Assembly: GCA_963665555.2 (NCBI GenBank)
Contig: OY762308.1
Coordinates: forward strand, 3,100,001 to 3,164,000
From: CAXXXW01 sp963665555
GTDB lineage: Bacteria > Pseudomonadota > Alphaproteobacteria > Thalassobaculales > Thalassobaculaceae
DNA: 64,000 nucleotides
Direction of reading: 5' to 3'
The notes below the pieces were generated by a model. It saw only the letters and a program-made list of their open reading frames with translations. It did not search any database and was not told the origin of the DNA. Shown here one piece after another: positions 9,977 through 18,466 of the stretch; within the stretch, counting starts at the first letter, position 1, and each line of letters begins with the position of its first letter. The position numbers and the translations under genes are program-made.

Positions 9977-11629
9977 TCAGTTCTCCGCCGCCCGGCCGCG
10001 CAACGCGAACATGCCGCCGGGCCGCTTCTGGATGAACAGGACGATGAAGACGAGGATCAGGATTTTGGCGAGGACCGCGCCCGACCACGGCTCCAGCAGC
10101 TTGTTGGCGACGCCGAGCACCATCGCGCCGAGCGCCGTCCCCCAGATGTTGCCGACCCCGCCGAACACCACCACCATGAAACTGTCGACGATGTATTGCT
10201 GGCCGAGGTTGGGGCCGACATTGGTCAACTGGCTGAGCGCGACGCCGGCGATCCCCGCGATCCCGGAGCCGAAGCCGAAGGTCAGCGCGTCCACCCGGTC
10301 CGTGCGGATGCCCATGGCGGCGGCCATCGGCCGGTTCTGCGTCACCGCCCGCATCCGCAGCCCGAAATCGGTGCGGCGCATCGACGCCGCGATCGCCAGC
10401 AGCAGGACCAGGGTGAAGCCGACGATCGCCAGCCGGTTGTAGGTCAGCGACAGCGCGGCGTTCACTTCCAGCGCGCCGCTCATCCATTCCGGCGTGACCA
10501 CCGGGCGGTTCAGCGGCGAGAAGATCGTCCGCACCGCCTGTTGCAGCACCAGGCTGATCCCGAAAGTGGCGAGCAGCGTCTCCAGCGGCCGGCCGTAGAG
10601 GAAGCGGATGACGCCGCGCTCCACGCACACGCCGACCGCGCCCGAAACCAGGAACGCCGCCGGCACGGCGATGGCCAGCGAATACTCGATGGCGCCGGGC
10701 AGCGCCTGCTGCACCGCATAGGTCGTGTAGGCGCCGAGCATGATCATCTCGCCATGGGCCATGTTGATCACGCCCATGACGCCGAAGGTGATCGCCAGCC
10801 CGATCGCCGCCAGCAGCAGGACGGAGCCGAGGCTTATGCCGAAGAACAGCGTCTCCAGCGCGCCGTAGACCCGCCCCATCGCCTCGGTCGCCGCGAGCGC
10901 GTCGGCGGCGGCGCGGCGGATCTCAGCGTCCGGCTCGTTGTCGGGGAGCGACAGCGCGCCCAGAACGACCATGACGTCCCGGTCGAGGATGCCCTCCAGC
11001 GCGGCGATGGCGGCCAGCCGGGCCTGCTTGTCGCCGGCCTTGGCCTGGATGGCGTCGCGGGCGATCCGCATCGCCGCCGCCGCGTCCGCGTCGGCCTCGC
11101 GCTCCAGCGCCCGGTCGAGCGCGGGCAGCATCGCCGCCGCGCCGCCCTTGACCAGCGCGCGCGCCGCCGCCGCGCGTTCCGCCGGCGCGCCGCCGGTCAG
11201 CGCCAGCCCGCCGATCGCCAGCCGCAGCCGGCCGCGCAGCTTGTTGTTGACGGAAACCTTCTTGAGCTTGCGCTTCTTGACCTGGCCGAGCGCCTCGCCG
11301 GTGAGCGCGTCGGCGATGTCGTAGCGCCGCCCGTCCTTCTCGCCGATCGCCAGCCGGCCGGTCGCCTTCACGCGGAACAGCCTGCCGTCGAGCATCGCCC
11401 GCAGGACCGGCAGGGCGGCGGGGTCGCCGAGGGCGACCAGCGCGCCGATCGCCTCGCCCTTGGCCGCGAACCCCTTGGCGTCGAGCGCCGCGACCCCGTC
11501 CTCCAGCGGCCCGGCCGAAGCCGGGACCGGGGCGAGGGCGAGCGCCAGCGCGGCGAGCAGCGCGGCGGCGAGGCCGCGCCGCAAGCGCGCGCGGCGCGCG
11601 GGGAGGTCGAGGGGGTCGAGGAGCGCCAT
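9977..11629 (-). CDS. urtB: Urea ABC transporter permease UrtB with periplasmic N-domain
   Basis: A 550-aa permease of the LivH type. Residues 1-40 form a signal peptide ending ALAPVPASAG. Residues 41-250 are the soluble repeat-like domain found only in UrtB (for example VKKRKLKKVSVNNKLRGRL). The membrane domain then starts at GALETLFFGISLGSVL and includes GVMGVINMAHGEMIMLGAYT and QYIVDSFMVVVFGGVGNIWG. The length matches UrtB rather than the shorter LivH. ATG at 11629 is chosen as the first codon giving a signal peptide. A 77-bp gap separates it from urtA. Confidence 0.94.
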   Translation of the reverse strand: MALLDPLDLPARRARLRRGLAAALLAALALALAPVPASAGPLEDGVAALDAKGFAAKGEAIGALVALGDPAALPVLRAMLDGRLFRVKATGRLAIGEKDGRRYDIADALTGEALGQVKKRKLKKVSVNNKLRGRLRLAIGGLALTGGAPAERAAAARALVKGGAAAMLPALDRALEREADADAAAAMRIARDAIQAKAGDKQARLAAIAALEGILDRDVMVVLGALSLPDNEPDAEIRRAAADALAATEAMGRVYGALETLFFGISLGSVLLLAAIGLAITFGVMGVINMAHGEMIMLGAYTTYAVQQALPGAIEYSLAIAVPAAFLVSGAVGVCVERGVIRFLYGRPLETLLATFGISLVLQQAVRTIFSPLNRPVVTPEWMSGALEVNAALSLTYNRLAIVGFTLVLLLAIAASMRRTDFGLRMRAVTQNRPMAAAMGIRTDRVDALTFGFGSGIAGIAGVALSQLTNVGPNLGQQYIVDSFMVVVFGGVGNIWGTALGAMVLGVANKLLEPWSGAVLAKILILVFIVLFIQKRPGGMFALRGRAAEN

Positions 11630-11706
11630 GGCGGATCGCCGGAACGCCCGGCCGGCCCGGAGCCTTCGAGAGGCCGCTGGGCCGGCCGGCCGGTTCCCTG
11701 TCCCGG

Positions 11707-12987
11707 TCAGTAGTTCTGGCCGGAACACTTGCCGGTGTCGATGTTGAAGTTGCCGCACGAGATCGGCGCGGTCCAGTCGGCGACGATGCGCGCGCTGTCG
11801 GGGAGGAAGTCGGTCCAGGCGTCGCCGATCACGCCGCCGGCCGTCCGCCAGACGATCTCGAACTGCCCGTCGGACTGGATTTCGCCGATCAGCACCGGCT
11901 TGGTGAGGTGGTGGTTGGTGTTCATCACCGCCACGCCGCCGGTCAGGTTCGGATAGGAAATGCCGTACATCGCGGTCCGCACCGCGTCCACGTCGGTGGT
12001 CCCGGCCTTCTCGACCGCCTTGGCCCACATGTTGAAGCCGATGTAGTGGGCCTCCATCGGGTCGTTGGTCACGCGGTCCTCGTCGCCGATGAAGGCGTGC
12101 CAGCGCTCGATGAACTCGTCGTTGGCCTCGGCGTCGGCGCTCATGAAGTAGTTCCAGGCCGCGAGATGGCCGACCAGCGGGCCGGTATCGATGCCGGAAA
12201 GCTCCTCCTCGCCCACCGAGAAGGCGACGACCGGGATGTCCTCGGCCAGCACGCCCTGGTTGCCGAGCTCCTTGTAGAACGGCACGTTGGCGTCGCCGTT
12301 GACGGTGGAGACCACCGCCGTCTTCTTGCCGGCCGCGCCGAAGGACGCGATGTCGGACACGATGGTCTGCCAGTCGGAATGGCCGAACGGCGTGTAGACG
12401 ATCATGATGTCCTCGGCCGCCACGCCCCCGGTCTCGAGGTAGTTTTCGAGGATCTTGTTGGTGGTGCGCGGATAGACGTAATCGGTGCCGGCCAGCACCC
12501 AGCGCTTCACGCCCTGCTCCATCAGGTAGTCCACGGCCGGGATCGCCTGCTGGTTGGGCGCCGCGCCGGTGTAGAACACGTTTTTGGAGCTTTCCTCGCC
12601 CTCGTACTGCACCGGGTAGAACAGCAGGCCGTTCAGCTCCTCGAACACCGGCAGGACGGATTTGCGCGAGACCGAGGTCCAGTTGCCGAACACCACGTCG
12701 ACCTTGTGGACCTCCAGCAGTTCGCGCGCCTTCTCGGCGAACAGGGGCCAGTCGGAGGCCGGATCGACCACCACCGCCTCCAGCTCCTTGCCGAGCAGGC
12801 CGCCCGCCTCGTTCCGGGCCTCGACCAGCATCAGCACCGTGTCCTTCAGCGTGGTCTCGCTGATCGCCATCGTGCCGGAGAGGGAATGGAGCACGCCGAC
12901 CTTGATCGTGTCGGCGGCCGCCGCGCCCGACGCGCCGAGGGCGAGAACGCCCGCGGCCACCGGGCCGAGAATGTTGTGTCGTGGCAT
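11707..12987 (-). CDS. urtA: Urea ABC transporter substrate-binding protein UrtA
   Basis: A 426-aa periplasmic binding protein. The signal peptide (residues 1-25) ends GASGAAAADT. The mature part begins IKVGVLHSLSGTMAISE, a UrtA signature, and continues with FGNWTSVSRKSVLPVFEE, VFYTGAAPNQQAIPAVDYL and TFGHSDWQ-like sequence. It captures urea for UrtBCDE. ATG at 12987 has an AAAGGGG ribosome site about 10 nt upstream; an in-frame ATG at 13029 is less likely. A sigma54-type promoter is positioned just upstream, so expression should rise on nitrogen limitation. Confidence 0.95.
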   Translation of the reverse strand: MPRHNILGPVAAGVLALGASGAAAADTIKVGVLHSLSGTMAISETTLKDTVLMLVEARNEAGGLLGKELEAVVVDPASDWPLFAEKARELLEVHKVDVVFGNWTSVSRKSVLPVFEELNGLLFYPVQYEGEESSKNVFYTGAAPNQQAIPAVDYLMEQGVKRWVLAGTDYVYPRTTNKILENYLETGGVAAEDIMIVYTPFGHSDWQTIVSDIASFGAAGKKTAVVSTVNGDANVPFYKELGNQGVLAEDIPVVAFSVGEEELSGIDTGPLVGHLAAWNYFMSADAEANDEFIERWHAFIGDEDRVTNDPMEAHYIGFNMWAKAVEKAGTTDVDAVRTAMYGISYPNLTGGVAVMNTNHHLTKPVLIGEIQSDGQFEIVWRTAGGVIGDAWTDFLPDSARIVADWTAPISCGNFNIDTGKCSGQNY

Positions 12988-13037
12988 GTTGCGGGTCCCC
13001 TTTGGGTTCGGTTCGTTCGGTTTCCGCATCGCAACAT

Positions 13038-13053
13038 CGCAAGATGCGTGCCA
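13038..13053 (-). promoter_or_regulatory. Sigma54 (RpoN) promoter of urtABCDE
   Basis: On the minus strand the sequence TGGCACGCATCTTGCG matches the sigma54 consensus TGGCAC-N5-TTGC exactly, with GG and GC at the required spacing. It lies about 50 nt upstream of the urtA start codon. Sigma54 promoters need an enhancer-binding activator such as NtrC; a candidate site lies upstream at 13118-13134. Confidence 0.85.
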
Positions 13054-13117
13054 AACTCCGCGAACCGCCGGTTTCCGGGAAAACCGCGCGGGCGCGCCGG
13101 CGGCGCGCGGCGCGTCA

Positions 13118-13134
13118 TGCACAAAAAACAGGCA
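13118..13134. promoter_or_regulatory. Candidate NtrC enhancer site upstream of urtA
   Basis: TGCACAAAAAACAGGCA fits the TGC-N11-GCA layout of NtrC boxes. It sits about 70 bp upstream of the urtA sigma54 element. The same motif with the same flank (AAAAACAGGCA then ATCCGC) occurs upstream of glnB at 46121. Assignment to NtrC is inference from the layout and the shared context. Confidence 0.55.
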
Positions 13135-13208
13135 AATCCGCTCTATTCCGGGCGCCGCCCGCCCGGCGCCGAAAAAATGGGCGCCCGAAGGCGGCACGCG
13201 CCGGCGCG

Positions 13209-14354
13209 TCAGGTCCCTTCCGGAACCAGCACGGCGCCTTCCATCAGCGCGCGGGCGGTGCGGTAGGCCGTCGCCCGGAGGATTCGCGGCGGGCCGCCGC
13301 CGGGTTCCGCCGCGGCCTCCGCGTCGAGCGGCAGCACGCCCGACGGGTTGGCGATGCGCGCGCCGCCGGCCCCGCGCGCGTCCGGCCCGGCGCACACCGT
13401 GCCGGGAACGCGCCGGGCCGCGGCCAGGCACAGCGCGACGGTCAGCGGCAGCGCCCGGTGCACCCGCCCCATCGACCAGGCCCGCGCCGCCAGGTCCGCC
13501 GCCTCCGGCCCGATCTCGGCCCCGTCCAGCGCCCGGAAGGCGCGCGGCGGCGCGACCAGCGCGATCCTGGGCACGGCGGCGCCGGCGGCTTCGGGCGATT
13601 CCGCGAGGCCCATCGCGACCGCCGCCGCCCGGCGCACCCGCTCGACCCGCGCCATGAGCGCCCCGTCCGCCTCCAGTTCGGCCACGCCCTCCGCCCCGGT
13701 CAGCCCGAACCGCGCCGCCGCGACGAAGGCGCAAGGCACGCTGGAATCCACCAGCGAGACCTCGAAATCGCCGTCGCCGGGGACCGGCAGCGTGTCGGCC
13801 GCGCGGCCGGTGGGCAGCAGCGCGCCGGTCGCCGTCCCGCCGGGGTCGAGGAAGTCGAGCCGGATGCGCGCGCCCGTCCCCGCCACGCCGGGGATCGCGA
13901 AATCCCCGTCCGTCCGCGCCCGGCCGTCCGCGAGCGGCACGGTCGCGCGGATCAGCTTGGCCGAGTTGGTGTTGTGGATCGTCACCGTCGCGCATTCGCC
14001 GCCGCCGGCCGCGACCATCCCGGCGTCGATGGCGAAGGGGCCGACGGCGGAGGAAAGGTTGCCGCAATTCGCCGCCCGGTCCACCGCCGCCTCGCCCACC
14101 GCCACCTGGGCGAAGCTGTAGTCGACATCCGCGTCCGCCCGGCCCGGCGGGCCGATCGCCACCGCCTTCGAGACCGAGGAGAGGCCGCCGCCCATGCCGT
14201 TCAACTGCCGCCCGTAGGGGTCCGGGCTGCCGAGCGCGGCGAGGAAAACCCGGTCGCGCCGCGCCGGGTCCGCCGGCAGGTCGGCCTCGCGGAAGAACAC
14301 GCCCTTCGACGTGCCGCCGCGCATGAAGACGGCGGGGATCCGCGTCTGCGCCAC
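13209..14354 (-). CDS. PrpF-family isomerase (4-oxalomesaconate tautomerase-like)
   Basis: A 381-aa protein of the PrpF/AcnD-accessory family, a diaminopimelate-epimerase fold used for cis-trans isomerisation or tautomerisation of tricarboxylates. The N-terminal signature RIPAVFMRGGTSKGVFF, then GSPDPYGRQLNGMGGGLSSVSK and NCGNLSSAVGPFAI, is characteristic. The start is GTG at 14354; the first ATG would cut into the signature. It ends 222 bp from urtA and lies 27 bp downstream of the TPR gene, so it may be cotranscribed with that gene. No prp or gallate-pathway genes are nearby, so the substrate is open. Confidence 0.85.
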   Translation of the reverse strand: MAQTRIPAVFMRGGTSKGVFFREADLPADPARRDRVFLAALGSPDPYGRQLNGMGGGLSSVSKAVAIGPPGRADADVDYSFAQVAVGEAAVDRAANCGNLSSAVGPFAIDAGMVAAGGGECATVTIHNTNSAKLIRATVPLADGRARTDGDFAIPGVAGTGARIRLDFLDPGGTATGALLPTGRAADTLPVPGDGDFEVSLVDSSVPCAFVAAARFGLTGAEGVAELEADGALMARVERVRRAAAVAMGLAESPEAAGAAVPRIALVAPPRAFRALDGAEIGPEAADLAARAWSMGRVHRALPLTVALCLAAARRVPGTVCAGPDARGAGGARIANPSGVLPLDAEAAAEPGGGPPRILRATAYRTARALMEGAVLVPEGT

Positions 14355-14380
14355 GGCGCGGCCTCCGGCGCGGCGGTCGC

Positions 14381-15130
14381 TCAGCCTTCGGGGCCGAGCG
14401 CCTCCAGCCGCTTCTCGACGTCGCCGTGGACGAGGCGGTCCTGGGCGTTCCGGGCCGGCAGCGCGAGCGCGTTGCGCAACAGCGCGCGGGCCCTGTCGCG
14501 GTTGCCCTTCTCGTCCAGAACCAGCAGGCCGACGGCATATTCGAGCGACACCGCCTTCGTCTCGGGCGCGAGTTCGAGGGCGCGCTCGAAATGCGCCAGC
14601 GCCTTCTCCTCGCTGCCGCCGTAGAGCAGTCGGGCCGCGAACCCGTGGCTGGCGATCTCCGCGTGCCAGGCGCCGAAGCTGAGATGGGCGCCCGCCTTGT
14701 CGGGGTCCAGCCGCAGCGCGGCCTTGATCGCGTCGCGTATCCGCTCGGCGTAACCCTCCTCGATAGCCTCGAACGTGCCGATCGACCGCGAGAAACGGCC
14801 CATGGCGTGGGCCGACTGGAGCCAGGCTTCCGGGTTCTCCGGGTCGAGCCGGACCGCCTCCTCCGCCGCGCGCATGGCGCGCTCGAAGACCGGCTTCTTC
14901 GCCTTCTTGCCCTCGACCGCGTAGCGGCCGTGGATCGCCAGGCAGTCGGCCGCCAGCGCGTATCCCTCCGATGTGCCGACGGCCGCGCCGAGTTCGGCGG
15001 CCTCCAGGAACCGCCCCTCCGTCTGGGCGGCGCGCGCCGCCTCCATCGAAGCCGCGCCCTCCGCCGCCGCCGGGACCGGCGCGAGCGCGAGCGCGAGGAC
15101 GAACGGGATCGTGGCGCGAACGGGTTTCAT
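14381..15130 (-). CDS. Secreted TPR-repeat protein
   Basis: A 249-aa protein with an N-terminal signal peptide (MKPVRATIPFVLALALAP, cleavage near AAA-EG at about residue 25). TPR-like helices include AAEEAVRLDPENPEAWLQSA, IKAALRLDPDKAGAHLSFG and FERALELAPETKAVSLEYA. This fits a periplasmic scaffold. ATG at 15130 gives the signal peptide; longer in-frame extensions are antisense to the next gene. The PrpF-like gene follows. No specific family name can be assigned. Confidence 0.75.
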   Translation of the reverse strand: MKPVRATIPFVLALALAPVPAAAEGAASMEAARAAQTEGRFLEAAELGAAVGTSEGYALAADCLAIHGRYAVEGKKAKKPVFERAMRAAEEAVRLDPENPEAWLQSAHAMGRFSRSIGTFEAIEEGYAERIRDAIKAALRLDPDKAGAHLSFGAWHAEIASHGFAARLLYGGSEEKALAHFERALELAPETKAVSLEYAVGLLVLDEKGNRDRARALLRNALALPARNAQDRLVHGDVEKRLEALGPEG

Positions 15131-15316
15131 GGCTGGGCCTCCCTGCCGGATCGTTCCGCGCGAAGTATGGCCCCGGCGCGCCCGCCCGCCAAGCGCGAAG
15201 CGCGGCCGGCGGCGCGCCTCGCCCCCGCCCCCGATTCGCCGCGCCTTGCCTTCGCCCTTGATTTGCCACGGTCGGGCGGCGATGTTCGGCGCTCGACCGG
15301 CGAGGGAGCGGTGGCG

Positions 15317-16495
15317 ATGGAAGCGATGCGAGGGCGCGCCCGGCGCGCGGGAAGGCGCGCCGGCGCGGTTCTGGCGCTGGGCGCGGCGCTCGCGGCGGCG
15401 GCGGTCGCCTGGCCGGCCGGACCGGGGGCGCGCGCCGGCGCGGCGGAGGACTGCGCGGCCGGGCTGGAGCGGGCGCGGCTCTGGATCCGCGCCACCGACC
15501 CCCAGGCGCCGGAGGCGGAACGGGCCAGGGTGCGCGGCGCGGTCGAGGAGACCGCCGCGCTCTGCCGGGCCGCGCTCGCCGCCGCGCCGGACGACCCGGA
15601 GACGATGGTCCGCGCCGCCTACGCCGCCATCGCGGACGGCGACCGGCCGGGCGGGGTCGAACTGGTCCGCCGCGCGGCCGAGGCCGGGCACCCGCCGGCC
15701 ATGGTCGCGATGGCGCGCTATCTCGGCCGGGGCGACACGGTGGAGAAGGACGTCGAGGGGGCCTGGATGCTGCTGATCCAGGCGCTGAAATCGGACGACG
15801 CGACGGCCCGCGTCCAGGCGGCGCTGGAGTTCCTGCCCGGCGGGGCCGGCCCGGAAAACCCGAAACGGACGGAAAAGACGCTGCGCGAACTGATCGCCGC
15901 CGGCGAGGCCGGGGCGATGGTGGCCTACGCCATGGAGGTGCTGGACCTGCGCAACGCCCAGGCGGGCGCGCCGGCGGCGGCGGAGGGGATCGCGCTGCTG
16001 GAGCGGGCGGCGCGCGAGGCCGGGCACGGCGAGGCGACGATCTATCTCGCCCTGCTTTACAACCAGGGCAACGCGGTCGCCCGCGACACGGCGAAGGCCG
16101 CCGAATGGGCGCGCATGGCGATCGACGCCGGCATCGTCCGCGCCTACGGCACGATGGGCCAGATCCACCAGAACCAGGGCGAGCACGAGCAGGCGGCCGA
16201 ATGGTTCCGAAAGGGGGCCGAGGCCGGCGACGGCTTCTCCCAGGGGATGCTGGGCTACCTCCTCTCGGCCGGCTTCGGGGTCGAACGGGACATGGACGAG
16301 GCGGTGCGGTGGTGGACGCGCGGCCGCTGGAACGGCGACCGGCTGTCCGCCGGCTACCTCCAGGTCCACCGCGAGCGCGAGGCCGCCCGCGAGGCGTGGG
16401 AGGCGGAGGAGGCCGCGAAAAAGGCGGAGGAGGACGCCGCCGCGGCGGCGGCCGGGGCCGCCGGGGACAAACCCGCCGAAGACAAGGCCGACTAA
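15317..16495 (+). CDS. Sel1-repeat secreted protein
   Basis: A 392-aa protein with a signal or anchor at residues 10-42 (GAVLALGAALAAAAVAW), one Cys just after it (EDCAAGLER), and several Sel1-like repeats: AAEAGHPPAMVAMARYLGRG, ATIYLALLYNQGNAVARDTA, AAEWFRKGAEAGDGFSQGML and GYLLSAGFGVERDMDEAV. The last 30 residues are a charged Ala/Glu/Lys coiled tail. Sel1 repeats usually mediate protein contacts in the envelope or in signalling. It is divergent from the TPR gene 187 bp away. A GTG 6 nt upstream of ATG 15317 is an alternative start. Confidence 0.75.
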   Translation: MEAMRGRARRAGRRAGAVLALGAALAAAAVAWPAGPGARAGAAEDCAAGLERARLWIRATDPQAPEAERARVRGAVEETAALCRAALAAAPDDPETMVRAAYAAIADGDRPGGVELVRRAAEAGHPPAMVAMARYLGRGDTVEKDVEGAWMLLIQALKSDDATARVQAALEFLPGGAGPENPKRTEKTLRELIAAGEAGAMVAYAMEVLDLRNAQAGAPAAAEGIALLERAAREAGHGEATIYLALLYNQGNAVARDTAKAAEWARMAIDAGIVRAYGTMGQIHQNQGEHEQAAEWFRKGAEAGDGFSQGMLGYLLSAGFGVERDMDEAVRWWTRGRWNGDRLSAGYLQVHREREAAREAWEAEEAAKKAEEDAAAAAAGAAGDKPAEDKAD

Positions 16496-16547
16496 CGCCG
16501 GCCGCGCCGGCGCCGGAGGGCGGGTCCGGCGCCGGCGCGGACTCCGG

Positions 16548-17246
16548 CTATGCCCGCTCCAGGTCCTCCGCCGACAGGGCGTAGTGGAGGCGGTAGGTCC
16601 CGACGGCCGCCTCCGCGGCGCCGCGGGCGCGGAACGCGGCCTCCGACAGCGGGCCGCCGCCCTTCCACAGCGGGTCCAGCGCCCCGGCCTCGATCCCCTC
16701 GACGAAGACGACCAGCCCGGCCACCTCGTCCGGCCGGCCGCGCATCGCCTTCTCCTCCGTCCGCACCGCGCTCGCCTTCCGGTCGCCGCGCAGCAGGTGC
16801 GCGCCGACGATCCCCGCGCCGCCGGGCAGGCCGGGCAGCGCCTCCCCGGCGAGCCAGGCGGCGAGCGCCTCCGTCCCGCCGGCGTCCGCGCCGAGCCGCG
16901 CGGTGAGGATCGCCGCCCCGCCGCCGATCCCGAACGACGCCGCCACCGCGCAGAGCGAGCGGTTGTTGTCCCTGAGCGACGGCCCGACCCGCCGCGTCCA
17001 CGGCGTCGGGTCGTTCAGCCGTTCGAGATAGGGCGGCGAGACGAGCGTTTCCGGCGTTTCGGTCTCGTAGAAATGGAAGAACTCCGGCGCGCCCTCGACC
17101 GCCACATAGCGCCGCCCGCGCAGGAAGCCGGGCACGCCGACCCGCTCCGGCACATGCTCGTGCACATGCCAGGCGTTGTAGTCCGCCTGCAGTTCCGGCG
17201 CGACATTGTGCCAGATCGCGGCGACGCCCTTGCCCAGCAGCGGCAT
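16548..17246 (-). CDS. Hypothetical protein, possible dimeric alpha-beta barrel fold
   Basis: A 232-aa cytoplasmic protein I cannot name. It begins MPLLGKGVAAIWHNV, and the stretch YNAWHVHEHVPERVGVPG resembles the N-terminal pattern of EthD/Dabb-like domains, where a short strand is followed by a His-containing helix and a RGRRYVA strand. The C-terminal half repeats a strand-helix-strand pattern, which could be a second such half. It lies 64 bp downstream of the dehydrogenase gene on the same strand, so they may share a transcript. Function unknown. Confidence 0.65.
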   Translation of the reverse strand: MPLLGKGVAAIWHNVAPELQADYNAWHVHEHVPERVGVPGFLRGRRYVAVEGAPEFFHFYETETPETLVSPPYLERLNDPTPWTRRVGPSLRDNNRSLCAVAASFGIGGGAAILTARLGADAGGTEALAAWLAGEALPGLPGGAGIVGAHLLRGDRKASAVRTEEKAMRGRPDEVAGLVVFVEGIEAGALDPLWKGGGPLSEAAFRARGAAEAAVGTYRLHYALSAEDLERA

Positions 17247-17310
17247 CTCCCGGCCCTCCCGGATTCGCCCGTTCGTCGGAGCGCCAGCTTGTCCCGCGCC
17301 CCCGGCCCCG

Positions 17311-18330
17311 TCAATCGGCGCCGCGCGGCCCGTCCCGCCGGGTTCCCTCGAAGCGGATGTCGAGGAGCGGCTCGCCCCGGGCGAGGCGGTCGAGGTTGGC
17401 GGCGACGAAGCTCCAGCGCCGGTCGGTCATGGCGGCGGTCCAGGCCGACGCGTGCGGCGACATGATGACGTTGTCGAGCCTGTGGAACGGGAAGCGCGAG
17501 GGCCACGGGTTCGGCTCCGCCGCCGTCGGGTAGCGATACCACACATCGATAATCGCGCCGCCGATGCGCCGCCCCGCCAGCGCGGCGTAGAGCGCGGCCT
17601 CGTCGATCGTCTCGGCCCGGCCGACATTGGCGACAACGGCCTCGGGCTTCATCGCCGCGAACTCCGCCGCGCCGATATAGCCCCGCGTCGCCGCCCCGCC
17701 GGGCAGGCAGACGACGACGAAATCGCTTTCCGCCAGCAGTTCGCCCAGCCGGTCCGGCGTCCCGCGCCAGTCCACGAGGCCCGGCTCGCCGCGCCCGCTC
17801 CGCGAGAGCGCCATGACGCGCATGTCGAACGCCTTGCACCGCCGCGCCGTCTCGCGCCCGATGCGGCCGTAGCCGACGATCCCGACGGTCGCGCCGCGCA
17901 TCTCCAGCTTGTGCGGGCCGACGACGATGTTCCGCCCGTCCCACGAGTTCGCCCGCATCCGGGGATGGGTCTCGCGCATCAGCCCGGTGCGCCATTCCAG
18001 CATCGCGGCGAGCAGGTGTTCGGCGATGGTCGTCTCGTGCTCGTGCGTGTTGCAGAACGCGACGCCGGCCGGCAGGTCGTCCGGCCCGATCCAGTCGTAT
18101 CCGGCGAAGGGCGCGTGGTAGAGGCGGAGCCGCGCGCCGGGCGGAACGCCGCCGGGCAGCGGCCCGCCGACGATGGCGTCGGCCGTCGCGGCGCGCGCGC
18201 GGGCGGCCTCCGGCTCGTCGCGGACGCTGGCGAGCGCGACCGTCCATGGCGTGGAGAGTTTCCCCTCCAGCAGGTCGCAGCCGTCCATGCCGCTGTCGCG
18301 CAGCGCCAGGACCGACGGTATAGTGCTCAC
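17311..18330 (-). CDS. D-2-hydroxyacid dehydrogenase family protein with altered active site
   Basis: A 339-aa homologue of SerA/D-2-hydroxyacid dehydrogenases. The NAD-binding motif is TVGIVGYGRIGRETARRC near residue 145. The substrate Arg lies in ANVGRAETIDEAAL, and the catalytic His is in MSPHASAWT. The usual catalytic Glu in the DVF-x-x-EP motif is missing; the equivalent reads IIDVWYRYP. The start is GTG at 18330 with AAGGAGG 7 nt upstream. It is divergent from cobU. The substrate is unknown, and the reaction may differ from ordinary hydroxyacid oxidation. Confidence 0.8.
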   Translation of the reverse strand: MSTIPSVLALRDSGMDGCDLLEGKLSTPWTVALASVRDEPEAARARAATADAIVGGPLPGGVPPGARLRLYHAPFAGYDWIGPDDLPAGVAFCNTHEHETTIAEHLLAAMLEWRTGLMRETHPRMRANSWDGRNIVVGPHKLEMRGATVGIVGYGRIGRETARRCKAFDMRVMALSRSGRGEPGLVDWRGTPDRLGELLAESDFVVVCLPGGAATRGYIGAAEFAAMKPEAVVANVGRAETIDEAALYAALAGRRIGGAIIDVWYRYPTAAEPNPWPSRFPFHRLDNVIMSPHASAWTAAMTDRRWSFVAANLDRLARGEPLLDIRFEGTRRDGPRGAD

Positions 18331-18466
18331 GGCAAGCCTCCTTCGTCGAAGAGGGGTCCGGCGGCGGAGCGCCATGGATACCGGCTCCGCCCCCCGCCTT
18401 TCAACCCCGCGCGCGGGCGCGACGCGGCGGGAGCGTCTTTCGCGGATCGCGGTTTCGGAGGGAACG

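Noticed and set aside
9977..13054. A very long open frame running through urtB and antisense or out-of-frame to urtA
   Set aside because: The conserved UrtB starts at 11629, and the upstream part has no family similarity. GC-rich DNA keeps shadow frames open. The same applies to the long frames over 8028-10628, 11707-14538, 24468-27716 and 27897-29864.
18331..18466. Possible cobalamin riboswitch upstream of cobU
   Set aside because: No recognisable B12-box (GCCACTG-like) sequence is visible in the 136-bp gap, and the spacing is too short for the full aptamer.
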